DNA of 64,000 nt from Streptomyces lincolnensis (GCF_001685355.1 NZ_CP016438.1:1116001-1180000); one strand, 5' to 3'; counted from the stretch's first letter, positions 1-7,458 are shown. The notes: generated from the letters alone by a model not told the origin. Translations and numbers: made by a program.

Positions 1-207
1 GCTGATGACCGCGTCGGTGCCGCTGACGGCCCGCTCGACGGCATCGCGGTCGGACAACTGCCCGGTGACGACCGTGAGATGGGGGTGGGTGAGAGCGACC
101 TTGGCCGGGGTGCGGACCAGGGCGGTGATCTGGTGGCCTTCGTCCAGAAGCCGCTGGACGACGAGGCGGCCGATGGCGCCGGTCGCTCCGAAGACGGTGA
201 CACGCAT
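1..207 (-). CDS. NmrA-like NAD(P)-binding protein, N-terminal part (runs off the left edge)
   Basis: Only the first 69 codons are in the window. The reading frame starts at the ATG at 207-205 (MRVTVFGATGAIG) and stays open to base 1. The glycine-rich GATGAIG at residues 7-13 is the dinucleotide-binding loop of the atypical SDR/NmrA family, and the following LLDEGHQITALVR stretch fits the second Rossmann strand. It is the last visible gene of a leftward operon, 56 bp behind the DoxX-like gene. By family it may bind NAD(P)H as a reductase or redox sensor; the missing C-terminus prevents a closer call. Confidence 0.8.
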   Translation of the reverse strand, partial: MRVTVFGATGAIGRLVVQRLLDEGHQITALVRTPAKVALTHPHLTVVTGQLSDRDAVERAVSGTDAVIS

Positions 208-263
208 CAGGGGGTTCCTCGCGGTGAGAGCCACAAGCGTAGGTGGTCAGAAGCTGTAGGTGA

Positions 264-635
264 TCAGAAGCTGTACGGGCCGAAGCGGCCCCAGGCCACC
301 AGGGCGGCCAGGATCAGCAGGACAGCGTTGAAGGCGATCGCGCCGGGTTCCTTGCGGCGGGCATGGGTGATCGCGGCCAGCGCCATCACGACGGCCAGGC
401 CGGTGGCGGCCAGCGGGGTCAGCACGGGGGCGATGTCCGTCGCAGCGGGAAGTACCAGACCGAGGGCGGCGGCGAACTCCACGACACCGATGAAGCGGAC
501 AGTGCCCTGGGAGAAATCGGCGGTCCAGGGCAGCTGTCCGGCCAGCTTCTCCTTGGGCTGGGTGGACTTGATGACGCCGGCCATGGCGAGCATGGCGGCC
601 AGCACGGCCTGCACGATCCACAAGAAGACGTTCAC
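264..635 (-). CDS. DoxX-like family membrane protein
   Basis: Predicted 123-aa membrane protein with about four hydrophobic helices and an N-terminal VNVFLWIVQAVLAAMLAMAGVIK segment split by short loops, typical of DoxX-like proteins. I chose the GTG at 635-633 because a purine-rich AAGGAA lies about seven bases upstream. A longer frame reaching 821 is Arg/Pro-rich and runs into the SDR gene, so it looks non-coding. It lies between two dehydrogenase genes in a leftward operon. DoxX-like proteins are often linked to redox or thiol-stress functions, but the molecular activity of this one is unknown. Confidence 0.8.
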   Translation of the reverse strand: MNVFLWIVQAVLAAMLAMAGVIKSTQPKEKLAGQLPWTADFSQGTVRFIGVVEFAAALGLVLPAATDIAPVLTPLAATGLAVVMALAAITHARRKEPGAIAFNAVLLILAALVAWGRFGPYSF

Positions 636-703
636 GTGAGGATTCCTTGGGAGGGGGCGGGAGGGAGCGATGCCCCCGCCCGGGAGCGGAGTGGGCCGGC
701 CGG

Positions 704-1384
704 TCAGGCGTTGAACACGGCCTCGGAGCGGTCCCGGTTTTCGTGCAGATCCCAGTACAGAGGGGCGATCTGCTCGGGCGTGGCCGTCGGGAAACCCTCC
801 GGCCCGCCCTCGCCGATCCACACGTTGATCGCCACGTGAGCGGCGTGCACACCGCTGCCGGCCAACTCCTTGTCCAGGTTGACGACCCAGTTGCGCAGGG
901 CTGCCGCGGGGGCGTTGACGTTGCCGAGCATGGGGACGGGATCCACGGAACCGCCGCCGGTGGTGAACAGCAGGGTGCCGGCGCCCGCTTCGCGCATCGC
1001 GGGCAGCACCGCGCGGGCGGCGGCGACAGCGCCGTAGAAGATGTACTCGATCTGCGGTTGCAGGTTCTCCACCGTGGCTTCCGAGGGAGTGGCCAGGGTG
1101 ATGCCGGGCACCGGGGAGTGCGGGGCCGGCGAGTACTCCAGTACGTCGATGCCGCCGAAGCGGGCCTTCGCGGCGTCCAATGCGTCCGTCAGTGAGGCGC
1201 GGTCGAGGACGTCGGCGGGGAACGCGGCGGCCATGATGCCTTCCTGGCCGAGCTGGTCGACCAGCGTGTCCAGGTTCTCCTTGGTGCGGGCGATCAGGGC
1301 TATGCCGAAGCCGCGGCTGCCGAAGGTGCGGGCGATGGCCAGGCCCATGCCGGGGCCGGCGCCGACGATGGCGAGAGTGGGCAT
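704..1384 (-). CDS. SDR-fold oxidoreductase lacking the usual Tyr-Lys catalytic pair
   Basis: 226-aa Rossmann-fold protein. GAGPGMG at residues 8-14 is a typical SDR cofactor loop and the length fits. Where classical SDRs carry YxxxK, this protein reads NVNAPAAALRNW, so neither the Tyr nor the Lys is present, and the preceding TTGGG lacks the usual catalytic Ser. A GGAAAGAG lies upstream of the ATG. It follows the MDR gene by 31 bp in the same operon. It could be a non-classical reductase, an NAD(P)-binding regulator or an inactive paralogue; the fold is secure, the reaction is not. Confidence 0.85.
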   Translation of the reverse strand: MPTLAIVGAGPGMGLAIARTFGSRGFGIALIARTKENLDTLVDQLGQEGIMAAAFPADVLDRASLTDALDAAKARFGGIDVLEYSPAPHSPVPGITLATPSEATVENLQPQIEYIFYGAVAAARAVLPAMREAGAGTLLFTTGGGSVDPVPMLGNVNAPAAALRNWVVNLDKELAGSGVHAAHVAINVWIGEGGPEGFPTATPEQIAPLYWDLHENRDRSEAVFNA

Positions 1385-1415
1385 GATCAGATCTCTTTCC
1401 GTGCGGCGATGAAGG

Positions 1416-2354
1416 TCAGGAGCAGGAGACGGCGATCTTGCCCGGGGTGCCGGCGCCGAACGCGGTGAACGCCTCGGTGACCTGCTCCAGCGGGTAGATG
1501 GCGGTCACCGGCACCCGCAGCGCACCGGAGGCGACCTGCTCGGCCAGGGCGGTCAGGATCCGGGCGTCGGGGTTGGCCATGATCGTGTGGACGGTGACGT
1601 CCTGTCCCTTGACGTCGTCCTGGCCCAGGCCGGTGGTCGAGGCGAGCCGACCGCCGGGCCGCAGCAGAGCGGCCAGTTGGGCACCGTCGCCCGCCAGGTG
1701 CAGCACCGCGTCCACGCCGTCCGGGGCGATCGCGCGGACCTGTGCCTGAAGGTCTCCCGTGAAGTCGACGACGTGCACCTCCGCGTCGGTCAGGCCGGTG
1801 ACGAAGTCGGTCTGTGCGCCGGGGCGGGCGGTAGCGATCACCTTCGCGCCACGGGCGGCGGCGAACTGCACCGCCAGTGAACCCACCCCGCCGGAGGCCC
1901 CCGAGATCAGCACCGTCTCGCCCTCGCCCAGGGCCACCGCGTCCAGGCTCACCACGGCAGTGGCCCCGGCCGCGCCCAGCGCGCCCGCGTCCCCCACCTC
2001 CAGGCCGGCGGGGCTGCGGACGACTCCGTGTCCGGCGGACACGGTGACGTACTCGGCCAGCGATCCGGCGCCCAGGAACGGCTTCAGCGCGACACCGAAG
2101 ACCGCGTCACCGACCGCGAAGCCCTCCACGCCCTCGCCGAGCGCCTCGACGGTGCCCGCGAAGTCCTGGCCGAGGACCAGGGGGAACCTGTGCTCCATCA
2201 TTCCTTGCAGGTGGCCGGCCGCGACGGCGGTGTCGAAGCCGTTCAATGAGGCGGCCGCCACCTTGACCAGCAATTCCCCGGCCTCCGGGCAAGGAGTGTC
2301 CACCTCGGTCACGGCCGGGGCCGAGGGGACGGATTCGAGCGTGACAGCGCGCAT
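1416..2354 (-). CDS. NADP-dependent zinc-free MDR oxidoreductase (quinone oxidoreductase type)
   Basis: 312 aa, the normal length for zinc-independent medium-chain reductases. The N-terminal GroES-like domain contains LGQDFAGTVEALGEGV (about residues 61-76), and the Rossmann loop GASGGVG lies at 152-158. There is no structural-zinc cysteine cluster. It is the promoter-proximal gene of the leftward operon (MDR, SDR, DoxX, NmrA-like). The ATG at 2354 has GAAGGG seven bases upstream, and an operator-like palindrome begins 18 bp upstream of the start. It likely reduces quinones or enones with NADPH under control of the divergent TetR protein. Confidence 0.9.
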   Translation of the reverse strand: MRAVTLESVPSAPAVTEVDTPCPEAGELLVKVAAASLNGFDTAVAAGHLQGMMEHRFPLVLGQDFAGTVEALGEGVEGFAVGDAVFGVALKPFLGAGSLAEYVTVSAGHGVVRSPAGLEVGDAGALGAAGATAVVSLDAVALGEGETVLISGASGGVGSLAVQFAAARGAKVIATARPGAQTDFVTGLTDAEVHVVDFTGDLQAQVRAIAPDGVDAVLHLAGDGAQLAALLRPGGRLASTTGLGQDDVKGQDVTVHTIMANPDARILTALAEQVASGALRVPVTAIYPLEQVTEAFTAFGAGTPGKIAVSCS

Positions 2355-2371
2355 GGCAATACCCTTCGATT

Positions 2372-2393
2372 AAGTGGGCCGGGCGGTCCACTT
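2372..2393. promoter_or_regulatory. Operator-like palindrome 1 of the TetR/MDR intergenic region
   Basis: A 22-bp inverted repeat with outer arms AAGTGG and CCACTT and further inner pairing; nine of the eleven base pairs match. It sits 18 bp upstream of the MDR start and resembles the second site at 2416-2437. It is probably the binding site of the TetR protein encoded at 2453; that link is inferred from position and symmetry. Confidence 0.65.
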
Positions 2394-2415
2394 CCGCCGC
2401 CCACCGTACAGCAGG

Positions 2416-2437
2416 AAGCGGCCCGGCCGTTCCACTT
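2416..2437. promoter_or_regulatory. Operator-like palindrome 2 of the TetR/MDR intergenic region
   Basis: A degenerate second copy of the site at 2372-2393, with arms AAGCGG and CCACTT in the same 22-bp frame. It ends 16 bp before the tetR-family start codon. The two sites are 44 bp apart centre to centre, close to four helical turns, so both dimers would lie on the same face of the DNA. Confidence 0.55.
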
Positions 2438-2452
2438 GTGTAGGGTGGCCGT

Positions 2453-3145
2453 ATGACCTCCGCACCTTCCGACCGGACGCCGGACCAACAGCCCGGCACG
2501 GGACTGCGCGCCGACGCCGAACGCAACCGCGACCGCATCCTGGCCGCCGCCCGCCGCCTCTACGCCACCGAAGGACTCGGCGTCTCGATGGCCTCGGTCG
2601 CCCGCGAGGCAGGCGTCGGCAAGGCCACGCTCAGCCGCCGCTTCGCCACCCGGGAGGAGCTGATCAACGCGGTCTTCGCCGACCGCATGGACGCCTACGC
2701 CGACGCCGTCGCCGAGGCACTCGCCGACCCCGACCCCTGGCACGGCTTCACCGGCTACATCCACGCCGTCTGCGCCATGCAGGCCGCCGACCGCGGCTTC
2801 GCCGACGTCCTGACCATGTCCTTCCCCGCGGCCAAGGCCCTGGAAGCCCGCCGCACCGAGTCGTACAACGGATTCCTCGAACTCATCGCCCGCGCCCGCC
2901 GCAGCGGACACCTCCGCGAGGACTTCGTCCCGGAGGACCTCGTCATCCTCCAGATGGCCAACGCCGGCGTCCTCGCCGCCGCGGGCGACGACGCCCCCGA
3001 CGCCTGGCGCCGCCTCGTCGGCCACATGCTCCGCTCCTACGCCACACCCGGCACCCCGATCCCCGCGGTGCCAGACGCCCCCAGGCCCACAGCCCTCTAC
3101 CGCGCCATGGTCCGCCTCTCACGAACCGGCTCGGGCAGCGCATAG
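2453..3145 (+). CDS. TetR/AcrR family transcriptional repressor
   Basis: 230 aa. The N-terminal DNA-binding domain spans about residues 22-70 (NRDRILAAARRLY, then VSMASVAREAGVGKATLSRRF), followed by an all-helical ligand domain. It is divergent from the oxidoreductase operon, with a 98-bp intergenic region carrying two AAGTGG-type palindromes. The ATG is preceded by TAGGGTGG. By family and position it should repress both itself and the operon until a small ligand binds. The ligand cannot be read from the sequence. Confidence 0.92.
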   Translation: MTSAPSDRTPDQQPGTGLRADAERNRDRILAAARRLYATEGLGVSMASVAREAGVGKATLSRRFATREELINAVFADRMDAYADAVAEALADPDPWHGFTGYIHAVCAMQAADRGFADVLTMSFPAAKALEARRTESYNGFLELIARARRSGHLREDFVPEDLVILQMANAGVLAAAGDDAPDAWRRLVGHMLRSYATPGTPIPAVPDAPRPTALYRAMVRLSRTGSGSA

Positions 3146-3228
3146 GTGCCGTGACGACGCGGGGGCCGCACTGGACGCTGGTGCCGTCCGGGGGCCGAGG
3201 ACATCGCCGTAGGCTCCGGGCCGCGGTG

Positions 3229-3309
3229 TCATGCCGGATGGATGAGACGGCTTTCGTAGGCGAAGATCACGGCCTGTATCCGGTCGCGGAGTTCGAGCTT
3301 GTGCTCGAT
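3229..3309 (-). pseudogene. Remnant of a NarL/LuxR-type response regulator C-terminus
   Basis: Read leftward, the frame gives HKLELRDRIQAVIFAYES then RLIHPA and a stop at 3229-3231, which is the last recognition helix and tail of a NarL-family HTH domain. An in-frame stop at 3310-3312 cuts it off and no upstream continuation is visible. It is a 26-codon fossil between the TetR and GntR genes. The rest of 3146-3433 shows no gene. Confidence 0.6.
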
Positions 3310-3397
3310 TCACCCTCAGCCGCTCGTCGCGGTCGGTGCTGCCGCCGTCGGGGATGTGCGGGCGGAAGTCGAGGCCGTAGATCCTCTGCCCATTTGT

Positions 3398-3411
3398 ATT
3401 GACCGGTCAAT
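3398..3411. promoter_or_regulatory. Perfect 14-bp palindrome upstream of the GntR gene
   Basis: ATTGACCGGTCAAT is perfectly self-complementary and ends 22 bp before the ATG at 3434, in a locally AT-rich patch. GntR/HutC regulators commonly bind such sites at their own promoters, so autoregulation is the natural reading. A smaller GGT-N3-ACC element lies between it and the start codon. Confidence 0.55.
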
Positions 3412-3433
3412 TGCCTCTTTGTACGGTCTAACC

Positions 3434-4147
3434 ATGGCCGTGCCGCTCTATGTACAGATCAGGCGAGAGTTCGAAGCGAAGATCCTGTCCGGGGCCCTCC
3501 CACCCGGCTCGCGTCTGCCGAGCGAGATGGATGTCACCGCCGAGTACGGCGTCAGTCGTGCCACGGCCCAACGGGTCCTCAACGACCTGGCCGACGCGGG
3601 GCTGGCCATCCGCCAGCGGCGCCACGGATCGTTCGTGGCGGATGTGACTCGGCAGATCAATCTGCTCAACTTCGTCACCCCCGCGGCGGCCGCGAAGGGC
3701 ACGCCGGGCAGACACGACGTGGTTTCCGCGCGGATCGTCAGGGCCGCCGACGCCATTCTGTCCCTCCCCGGCGCCGCAGCCGACACGGCCGTAGTGGAAC
3801 TGGTCCGCCGCAAACTGGACGTACGCGAGGAGCCGCAGTCGATCGAGCGGCACGTCGTCCTCTTCGCGGCCGCCCCCGACCTGCTGAACGAGAACCTCGA
3901 AGACCTCGTCACCCTGCCGTATCTGAAGCGCAGAGGCGTATCGATCGACTCGATCCGCCTCTACCTCGACCCGGTGGCCCTCGACGAGCACGACGCCGCA
4001 TTGCTGCACAGCGAGACCGGAACACCCGCGCTGATGAGGCGCAGGGAGCTGCGTACCGATGACGGCAGCACCGTCGAGGTGGTGACGACCCTCGTCCGTC
4101 CGGGAACCGCCGAGTTCTTCCTGGAGCTTCCCGTGCCCGCCATGTGA
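3434..4147 (+). CDS. GntR family (HutC/UTRA type) transcriptional regulator
   Basis: 237 aa. The winged helix occupies about residues 1-70 (PLYVQIRREFEAKILSG, LPSEMDVTAEYGVSRATAQRVL), and a UTRA effector-binding domain follows (about 85-235). I used the ATG at 3434 rather than the upstream frame start at 3299, because homologues begin at the winged helix and the palindromic promoter element lies just before it. The FAD-dependent oxidoreductase gene follows 53 bp downstream on the same strand, so the regulator probably controls that enzyme in response to its substrate or a related metabolite. Confidence 0.9.
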   Translation: MAVPLYVQIRREFEAKILSGALPPGSRLPSEMDVTAEYGVSRATAQRVLNDLADAGLAIRQRRHGSFVADVTRQINLLNFVTPAAAAKGTPGRHDVVSARIVRAADAILSLPGAAADTAVVELVRRKLDVREEPQSIERHVVLFAAAPDLLNENLEDLVTLPYLKRRGVSIDSIRLYLDPVALDEHDAALLHSETGTPALMRRRELRTDDGSTVEVVTTLVRPGTAEFFLELPVPAM

Positions 4148-4176
4148 GCAGCGCGCCGCCATGTGAGCAGCGTGCC
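4139..4176 (+). repeat. 19-bp tandem duplication covering the GntR stop codon
   Basis: GCCATGTGAGCAGCGCGCC at 4139-4157 is followed immediately by GCCATGTGAGCAGCGTGCC, differing at one base. The first unit contains the last codons and stop of the GntR gene; the second lies in the spacer. It looks like a recent slippage duplication with no clear function. Confidence 0.8.
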
Positions 4177-4200
4177 GCTGCCAGAAAGGATGCGCACACA

Positions 4201-5367
4201 ATGAAGGTCATCATCATCGGCGCCGGCGTACTGGGCCTGAGCGTCGCGAGGCAGCTCGCCGTCGCCGGCCAGGACGTTCTCCTGCTCGATCAGCGGGGAG
4301 CCGGCACCGGCACGACCGCGACCACCTTCGCCTGGACCAACTCCAGCCGGAAGCCCGACCCCAACTACCACCGGCTGAACCTCGCGGGGATGGAGGAGCA
4401 CGCCAGGCTCGCCGGGCAACTGCGCGGCGCGCCGTCGTACTTCGCCGGCGGAGCGCAGCAGTGGGCGGACGCCGCGAATGAGCAGCGGCTCGCCGACAAC
4501 GTGGAACGACTGCGGGCACTCGGCTACCCCGCACACTGGGTCACCCCCGACGAAGCGGCGCGGATCGCAGGCGGCCTTCGCATCCCGGCGACCATCACGT
4601 CCCTCGCGCACTTCCCCAGCGAGGGATACGTTCTGCCGGACCGTTTGGTGAACAGCCTGCTGGCGGACGCCGAGCGGCACGGGGCCACGTTCGCGATCGG
4701 CGAGGTCGTAGCCATCGACGACGGACCGGACCGAGTGTCCGTCACTCTGGCCGGAGGCGAGGTCCGCACGGGCGATCGAGTCGTCCTGGCGGCGGGCCGG
4801 TGGACAGAACGGCTCGCTGCACGGGCCGGGATCGACGTTCCCATGGTGACGGACACCGGTCGCGGAGCGCAGATCGTCGGCCTCCTCGGATACGCCAGGT
4901 CACCACAACTCGACCTGCGCTGCGTGATCCACAGTCCCGGCCTCAACCTCCGCCCCGAGGCCGACGGGCACACCGTCCTTCAGGCTCTCGATCTGAACGC
5001 CCACGTCGATCCGGCAGACCCACCGTCCGCGGACGGGGACATCGCACGCACCCTCGCCCGACGGTTCTCCGCCCTGCTGCCCGACCCGAGCCAGGCACCG
5101 GAGATCGACCTGCGCATCGGCCTCCGGTCACTGCCCGCGGACGGCCACACCATCGCCGGCTACGCCTCCGCGCAGTCCCGCGTCTACTGCCTCGTCTCGC
5201 ACAGCGGGATCACGCTGGCGCCGATTCTGGGACGCCTGGTCGCGGCCGAGATCACAAACGATCAGGAGGAGGACCTCCTCGGGGCCTTCCGGCCCACACG
5301 ATTCACCGGCGTACGGCGCTCGGACATCGAGGTGGCTCAACACGCCACCACTCTGGGCGAGCAGTAG
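4201..5367 (+). CDS. FAD-dependent oxidoreductase, DAO (D-amino acid/glycine oxidase) fold
   Basis: 388 aa, the usual length for the family. The N-terminus MKVIIIGAGVLGLSVARQL carries GxGxxG at residues 7-12 for FAD. The following TTATTFAWTNSSRKPD region and the C-terminal GLRSLPADGHTIAGYA plus SHSGITLAPILGRLVA are typical of DAO-fold enzymes. The ATG at 4201 follows an AGAAAGGA. It probably oxidises an amine or amino-acid-like substrate with production of peroxide, and is paired with the upstream GntR regulator. The substrate is unknown. Confidence 0.88.
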   Translation: MKVIIIGAGVLGLSVARQLAVAGQDVLLLDQRGAGTGTTATTFAWTNSSRKPDPNYHRLNLAGMEEHARLAGQLRGAPSYFAGGAQQWADAANEQRLADNVERLRALGYPAHWVTPDEAARIAGGLRIPATITSLAHFPSEGYVLPDRLVNSLLADAERHGATFAIGEVVAIDDGPDRVSVTLAGGEVRTGDRVVLAAGRWTERLAARAGIDVPMVTDTGRGAQIVGLLGYARSPQLDLRCVIHSPGLNLRPEADGHTVLQALDLNAHVDPADPPSADGDIARTLARRFSALLPDPSQAPEIDLRIGLRSLPADGHTIAGYASAQSRVYCLVSHSGITLAPILGRLVAAEITNDQEEDLLGAFRPTRFTGVRRSDIEVAQHATTLGEQ

Positions 5368-5396
5368 CCGACAGCGCTCCTTACGGGTCCTGTCGG
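5368..5396. terminator. Hairpin between convergent genes
   Basis: CCGACAG (5368-5374) pairs perfectly with CTGTCGG (5390-5396) around a 15-nt loop, directly after the oxidoreductase stop codon and 10 bp before the end of the convergent CGNR gene. It can serve both strands. Confidence 0.55.
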
Positions 5397-5406
5397 GGAG
5401 GTGCGA

Positions 5407-5982
5407 TCACTCCGCCGATCCGGAGTTCTTGCGCTGATTGGCGTTGAAGCGCGCTTTCTTCTGCCGATTGCCGCACGTGTTCATCTCACACCATTTGCGG
5501 GTTCGACTCTGGCTGGTGTCGAAGAAGGCGGCTTGGCAGGTCGGTGACGCACACAAGGCCAGTTTTCCGTCTCGTTCGCCCGCGAGGATGCTGATCGCGT
5601 CGGCGGCGATCACGCTGAGGGCGTCCTCCACGCTGGAAGCCGAGCCGAGCTGCCATCGCCGCTCACCCTCGGGCGTCAGGACCGCCGCGGCCCGGCCCTG
5701 AACGCTGCGGTCGTTGATGACTTGGACAGCGGACGCGGGGAGAGCGTCCTGGGTCGCGGCCGCTGTCGCGGCGGCATGGATCGACTCCCTCAGTTCCCGG
5801 GCGAGTTCGAGCTGGGCAGTGGTGCAGGAGTCCACGGCGAGGCCGCTCACCGCCAGCCAGTCGACGAGTCGCTGCGGGGTGGGAATGCGCTCCACAGGGT
5901 CGCCACGACGCTCCGACAGAGTCCCCGTGAAGCTGGTCGCCAGCACCTTGCCGAGCCGGAAGTCAGGGAACGCAGCACGCAT
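5407..5982 (-). CDS. CGNR zinc-finger (ABATE domain) transcriptional regulator
   Basis: 191 aa. The N-terminal ABATE domain (about residues 10-135) is followed by a CGNR zinc finger: Cys144 and Cys149, then Cys165 and Cys170, with the family signature CGNR at 170-173 and a basic tail. Members of this family are stress-linked DNA-binding proteins. The gene is divergent from the epoxide hydrolase gene, and two near-identical 19-bp palindromes lie in the 103-bp gap. One begins two bases upstream of this gene's ATG, which strongly suggests autoregulation and control of the hydrolase. Confidence 0.92.
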   Translation of the reverse strand: MRAAFPDFRLGKVLATSFTGTLSERRGDPVERIPTPQRLVDWLAVSGLAVDSCTTAQLELARELRESIHAAATAAATQDALPASAVQVINDRSVQGRAAAVLTPEGERRWQLGSASSVEDALSVIAADAISILAGERDGKLALCASPTCQAAFFDTSQSRTRKWCEMNTCGNRQKKARFNANQRKNSGSAE

Positions 5983-5983
5983 G

Positions 5984-6002
5984 GAACCACCTTAGCCGGT
6001 TG
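5984..6002. promoter_or_regulatory. Putative CGNR-regulator operator, site 1
   Basis: GAACCACCTTAGCCGGTTG, a partly symmetric copy of the site at 6026-6044. Both share GAACC, CTTAGCC and GGTT in the same register. It lies immediately upstream of the CGNR gene start codon, where binding would block its transcription or translation initiation region. Confidence 0.6.
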
Positions 6003-6025
6003 CAGCGTGGCTCGGAGAACTGTTA

Positions 6026-6044
6026 GAACCGTCTTAGCCGGTTC
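6026..6044. promoter_or_regulatory. Putative CGNR-regulator operator, site 2
   Basis: GAACCGTCTTAGCCGGTTC, a 19-bp palindrome with eight of nine base pairs matching around the centre. It is 42 bp (four helical turns) from site 1 and 42 bp upstream of the epoxide hydrolase start. The repetition, symmetry and location between divergent genes support an operator. Confidence 0.65.
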
Positions 6045-6085
6045 GCGACGGATCGACGCCGGTTCCACGACGGCCAGGAGGTCTC

Positions 6086-7258
6086 ATGCCCCGCCCCACC
6101 AGCGACGTACAGGCATTCGAAGCCCACGCACCTGACGCCGACCTCGACGATCTGCGCGCGCGACTGGCCGCGGCGCGGCTGCCGGAGGCCGAGACGGTCC
6201 ATCGCGCCGCGCCCGGCCCCCGCCGGTGGGGACAGGGCGTTCCGCTCGCCGACCTCGTCGATGTCGTGAAGTACTGGCGCACCGGGTACAACTGGCGGTC
6301 GTTCGAAGAGCGCCTCAACCAGATCGGCCAGTTCCGCACGACCATCGACGATCTGGGAATCCACTTCCTGCACCGCCGATCCGCGCGCGCGGACGCCACT
6401 CCCCTGGTCCTGACGCACGGCTGGCCGGGCAGCATTGCCGAGTTCGTCGATGTGGTGGACGAGCTGGCAGATCCGAAGAATGCGGACGCGCCTGCGTTCC
6501 ACGTCGTGGTCCCGTCGCTACCGGGATTTGGTTACAGCGACAAGCCGGCCACCACCGGATGGGGAACCGAAAAGATCGCGGCCGCATGGGTGGAACTGAT
6601 GGAAAGGCTCGGTTACAGCAGGTTCGCGGCCCATGGCGGCGACTGGGGAGGCAATATCACCACGGTTCTCGGCGGCAGGTTCCCGGAGCACGTTCTCGGC
6701 GTCCACACATTGTTCGCGGAGGCGCCGCCCGGGCTGACAACGGACGGGCTGACGGAGGTCGAACGCAAGTGGACCGAGGAGACCCGCGATTTCTGGAGCC
6801 ACCGCGCGGCGTACGCGAAGCAGCAGGCGACCCGACCGCAGACCATCGGCTACTCGCTCGTCGACTCACCGGTCGGGCTTCTCGCCTGGATCCTCGACAA
6901 GTTCGCCGAGTGGTCGGACACCGAGGACAGCCCGTTCGAGACGATATCCATGGACCGCGTTCTCGACGACGTCACCCTGTACTGGCTGACGCGGACCGGC
7001 GCATCGGCGGCCCGCATCTACTACGAGAGCCACAACTCCCTGGACCCCGAACTCCGGGTCGACGTCCCGTCGGCAATCACCATGTACCCCCACGACATCG
7101 AGAAGTGTCCGCGCCCCTGGGCCCAGGAGCGGTACCGACGGATCGTCCGATGGAGGTCGCCCGAGAACGGGGGGCATTTCCCGTCGCTGGAGGTGCCCGA
7201 GTATTTCGTAACAGATCTCCAAGAGGGCCTCGCGGCAGTGCTGGCCGCCGACCGGTGA
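6086..7258 (+). CDS. Epoxide hydrolase with N-terminal EHN domain
   Basis: 390 aa, normal for the microsomal-type bacterial epoxide hydrolases. The EHN domain covers about residues 1-105. The alpha/beta-hydrolase part has the oxyanion motif HGWPGS (111-116), nucleophile Asp186 in GGDWGG, and the C-terminal histidine in ENGGHFPSLE. The ATG at 6086 has a strong AGGAGG upstream. It opens epoxides to diols, usually for detoxification or catabolism. The twin palindromes shared with the divergent CGNR regulator suggest it is that regulator's target. Confidence 0.92.
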   Translation: MPRPTSDVQAFEAHAPDADLDDLRARLAAARLPEAETVHRAAPGPRRWGQGVPLADLVDVVKYWRTGYNWRSFEERLNQIGQFRTTIDDLGIHFLHRRSARADATPLVLTHGWPGSIAEFVDVVDELADPKNADAPAFHVVVPSLPGFGYSDKPATTGWGTEKIAAAWVELMERLGYSRFAAHGGDWGGNITTVLGGRFPEHVLGVHTLFAEAPPGLTTDGLTEVERKWTEETRDFWSHRAAYAKQQATRPQTIGYSLVDSPVGLLAWILDKFAEWSDTEDSPFETISMDRVLDDVTLYWLTRTGASAARIYYESHNSLDPELRVDVPSAITMYPHDIEKCPRPWAQERYRRIVRWRSPENGGHFPSLEVPEYFVTDLQEGLAAVLAADR

Positions 7259-7298
7259 ACACGGATCGGTGACCCGGCGCTCAGCACCGAACCAGCAA

Positions 7299-7443
7299 GG
7301 CATGGTGCCCTCACGCATAGCCGGCCCTCGAACTATGGTGCTCCGCCACATGTGCGCGTCGCATGCGGATTCCTACGGTATGGCGACACCCACCCGTCCC
7401 CGCCAGCCGCCAGGAAGTGGTACCGATGTCCTCCCCCGCAACC
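7299..7443 (+). repeat. Left copy (A) of a 145-bp imperfect direct repeat flanking the accessory island
   Basis: This segment matches 20123-20267 without gaps at a fixed offset of 12,824 bp. Over 130 bp counted by eye, 111 bases agree (about 85%). In the right copy the sequence is the promoter, ribosome-binding site and first codons of the intact symporter gene; here the same elements are present (AGGAAGTGGTACCGATG) but the gene is cut off. The conserved CCACATGTG and the GGCGACAC block may be regulatory. Confidence 0.85.
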
Positions 7444-7458
7444 TCTCCCCCATCACCG
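7426..7458 (+). pseudogene. Severed 5' end of a metabolite:H+ symporter gene
   Basis: From the ATG at 7426 the frame reads MSSPATSPPSP, matching MSSPATAPPAP at the start of the intact transporter at 20250. Similarity then ends and IS110-like sequence follows. The Shine-Dalgarno AGGAAG is retained. It is the remnant of a second symporter copy destroyed by an insertion or deletion. Confidence 0.6.
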
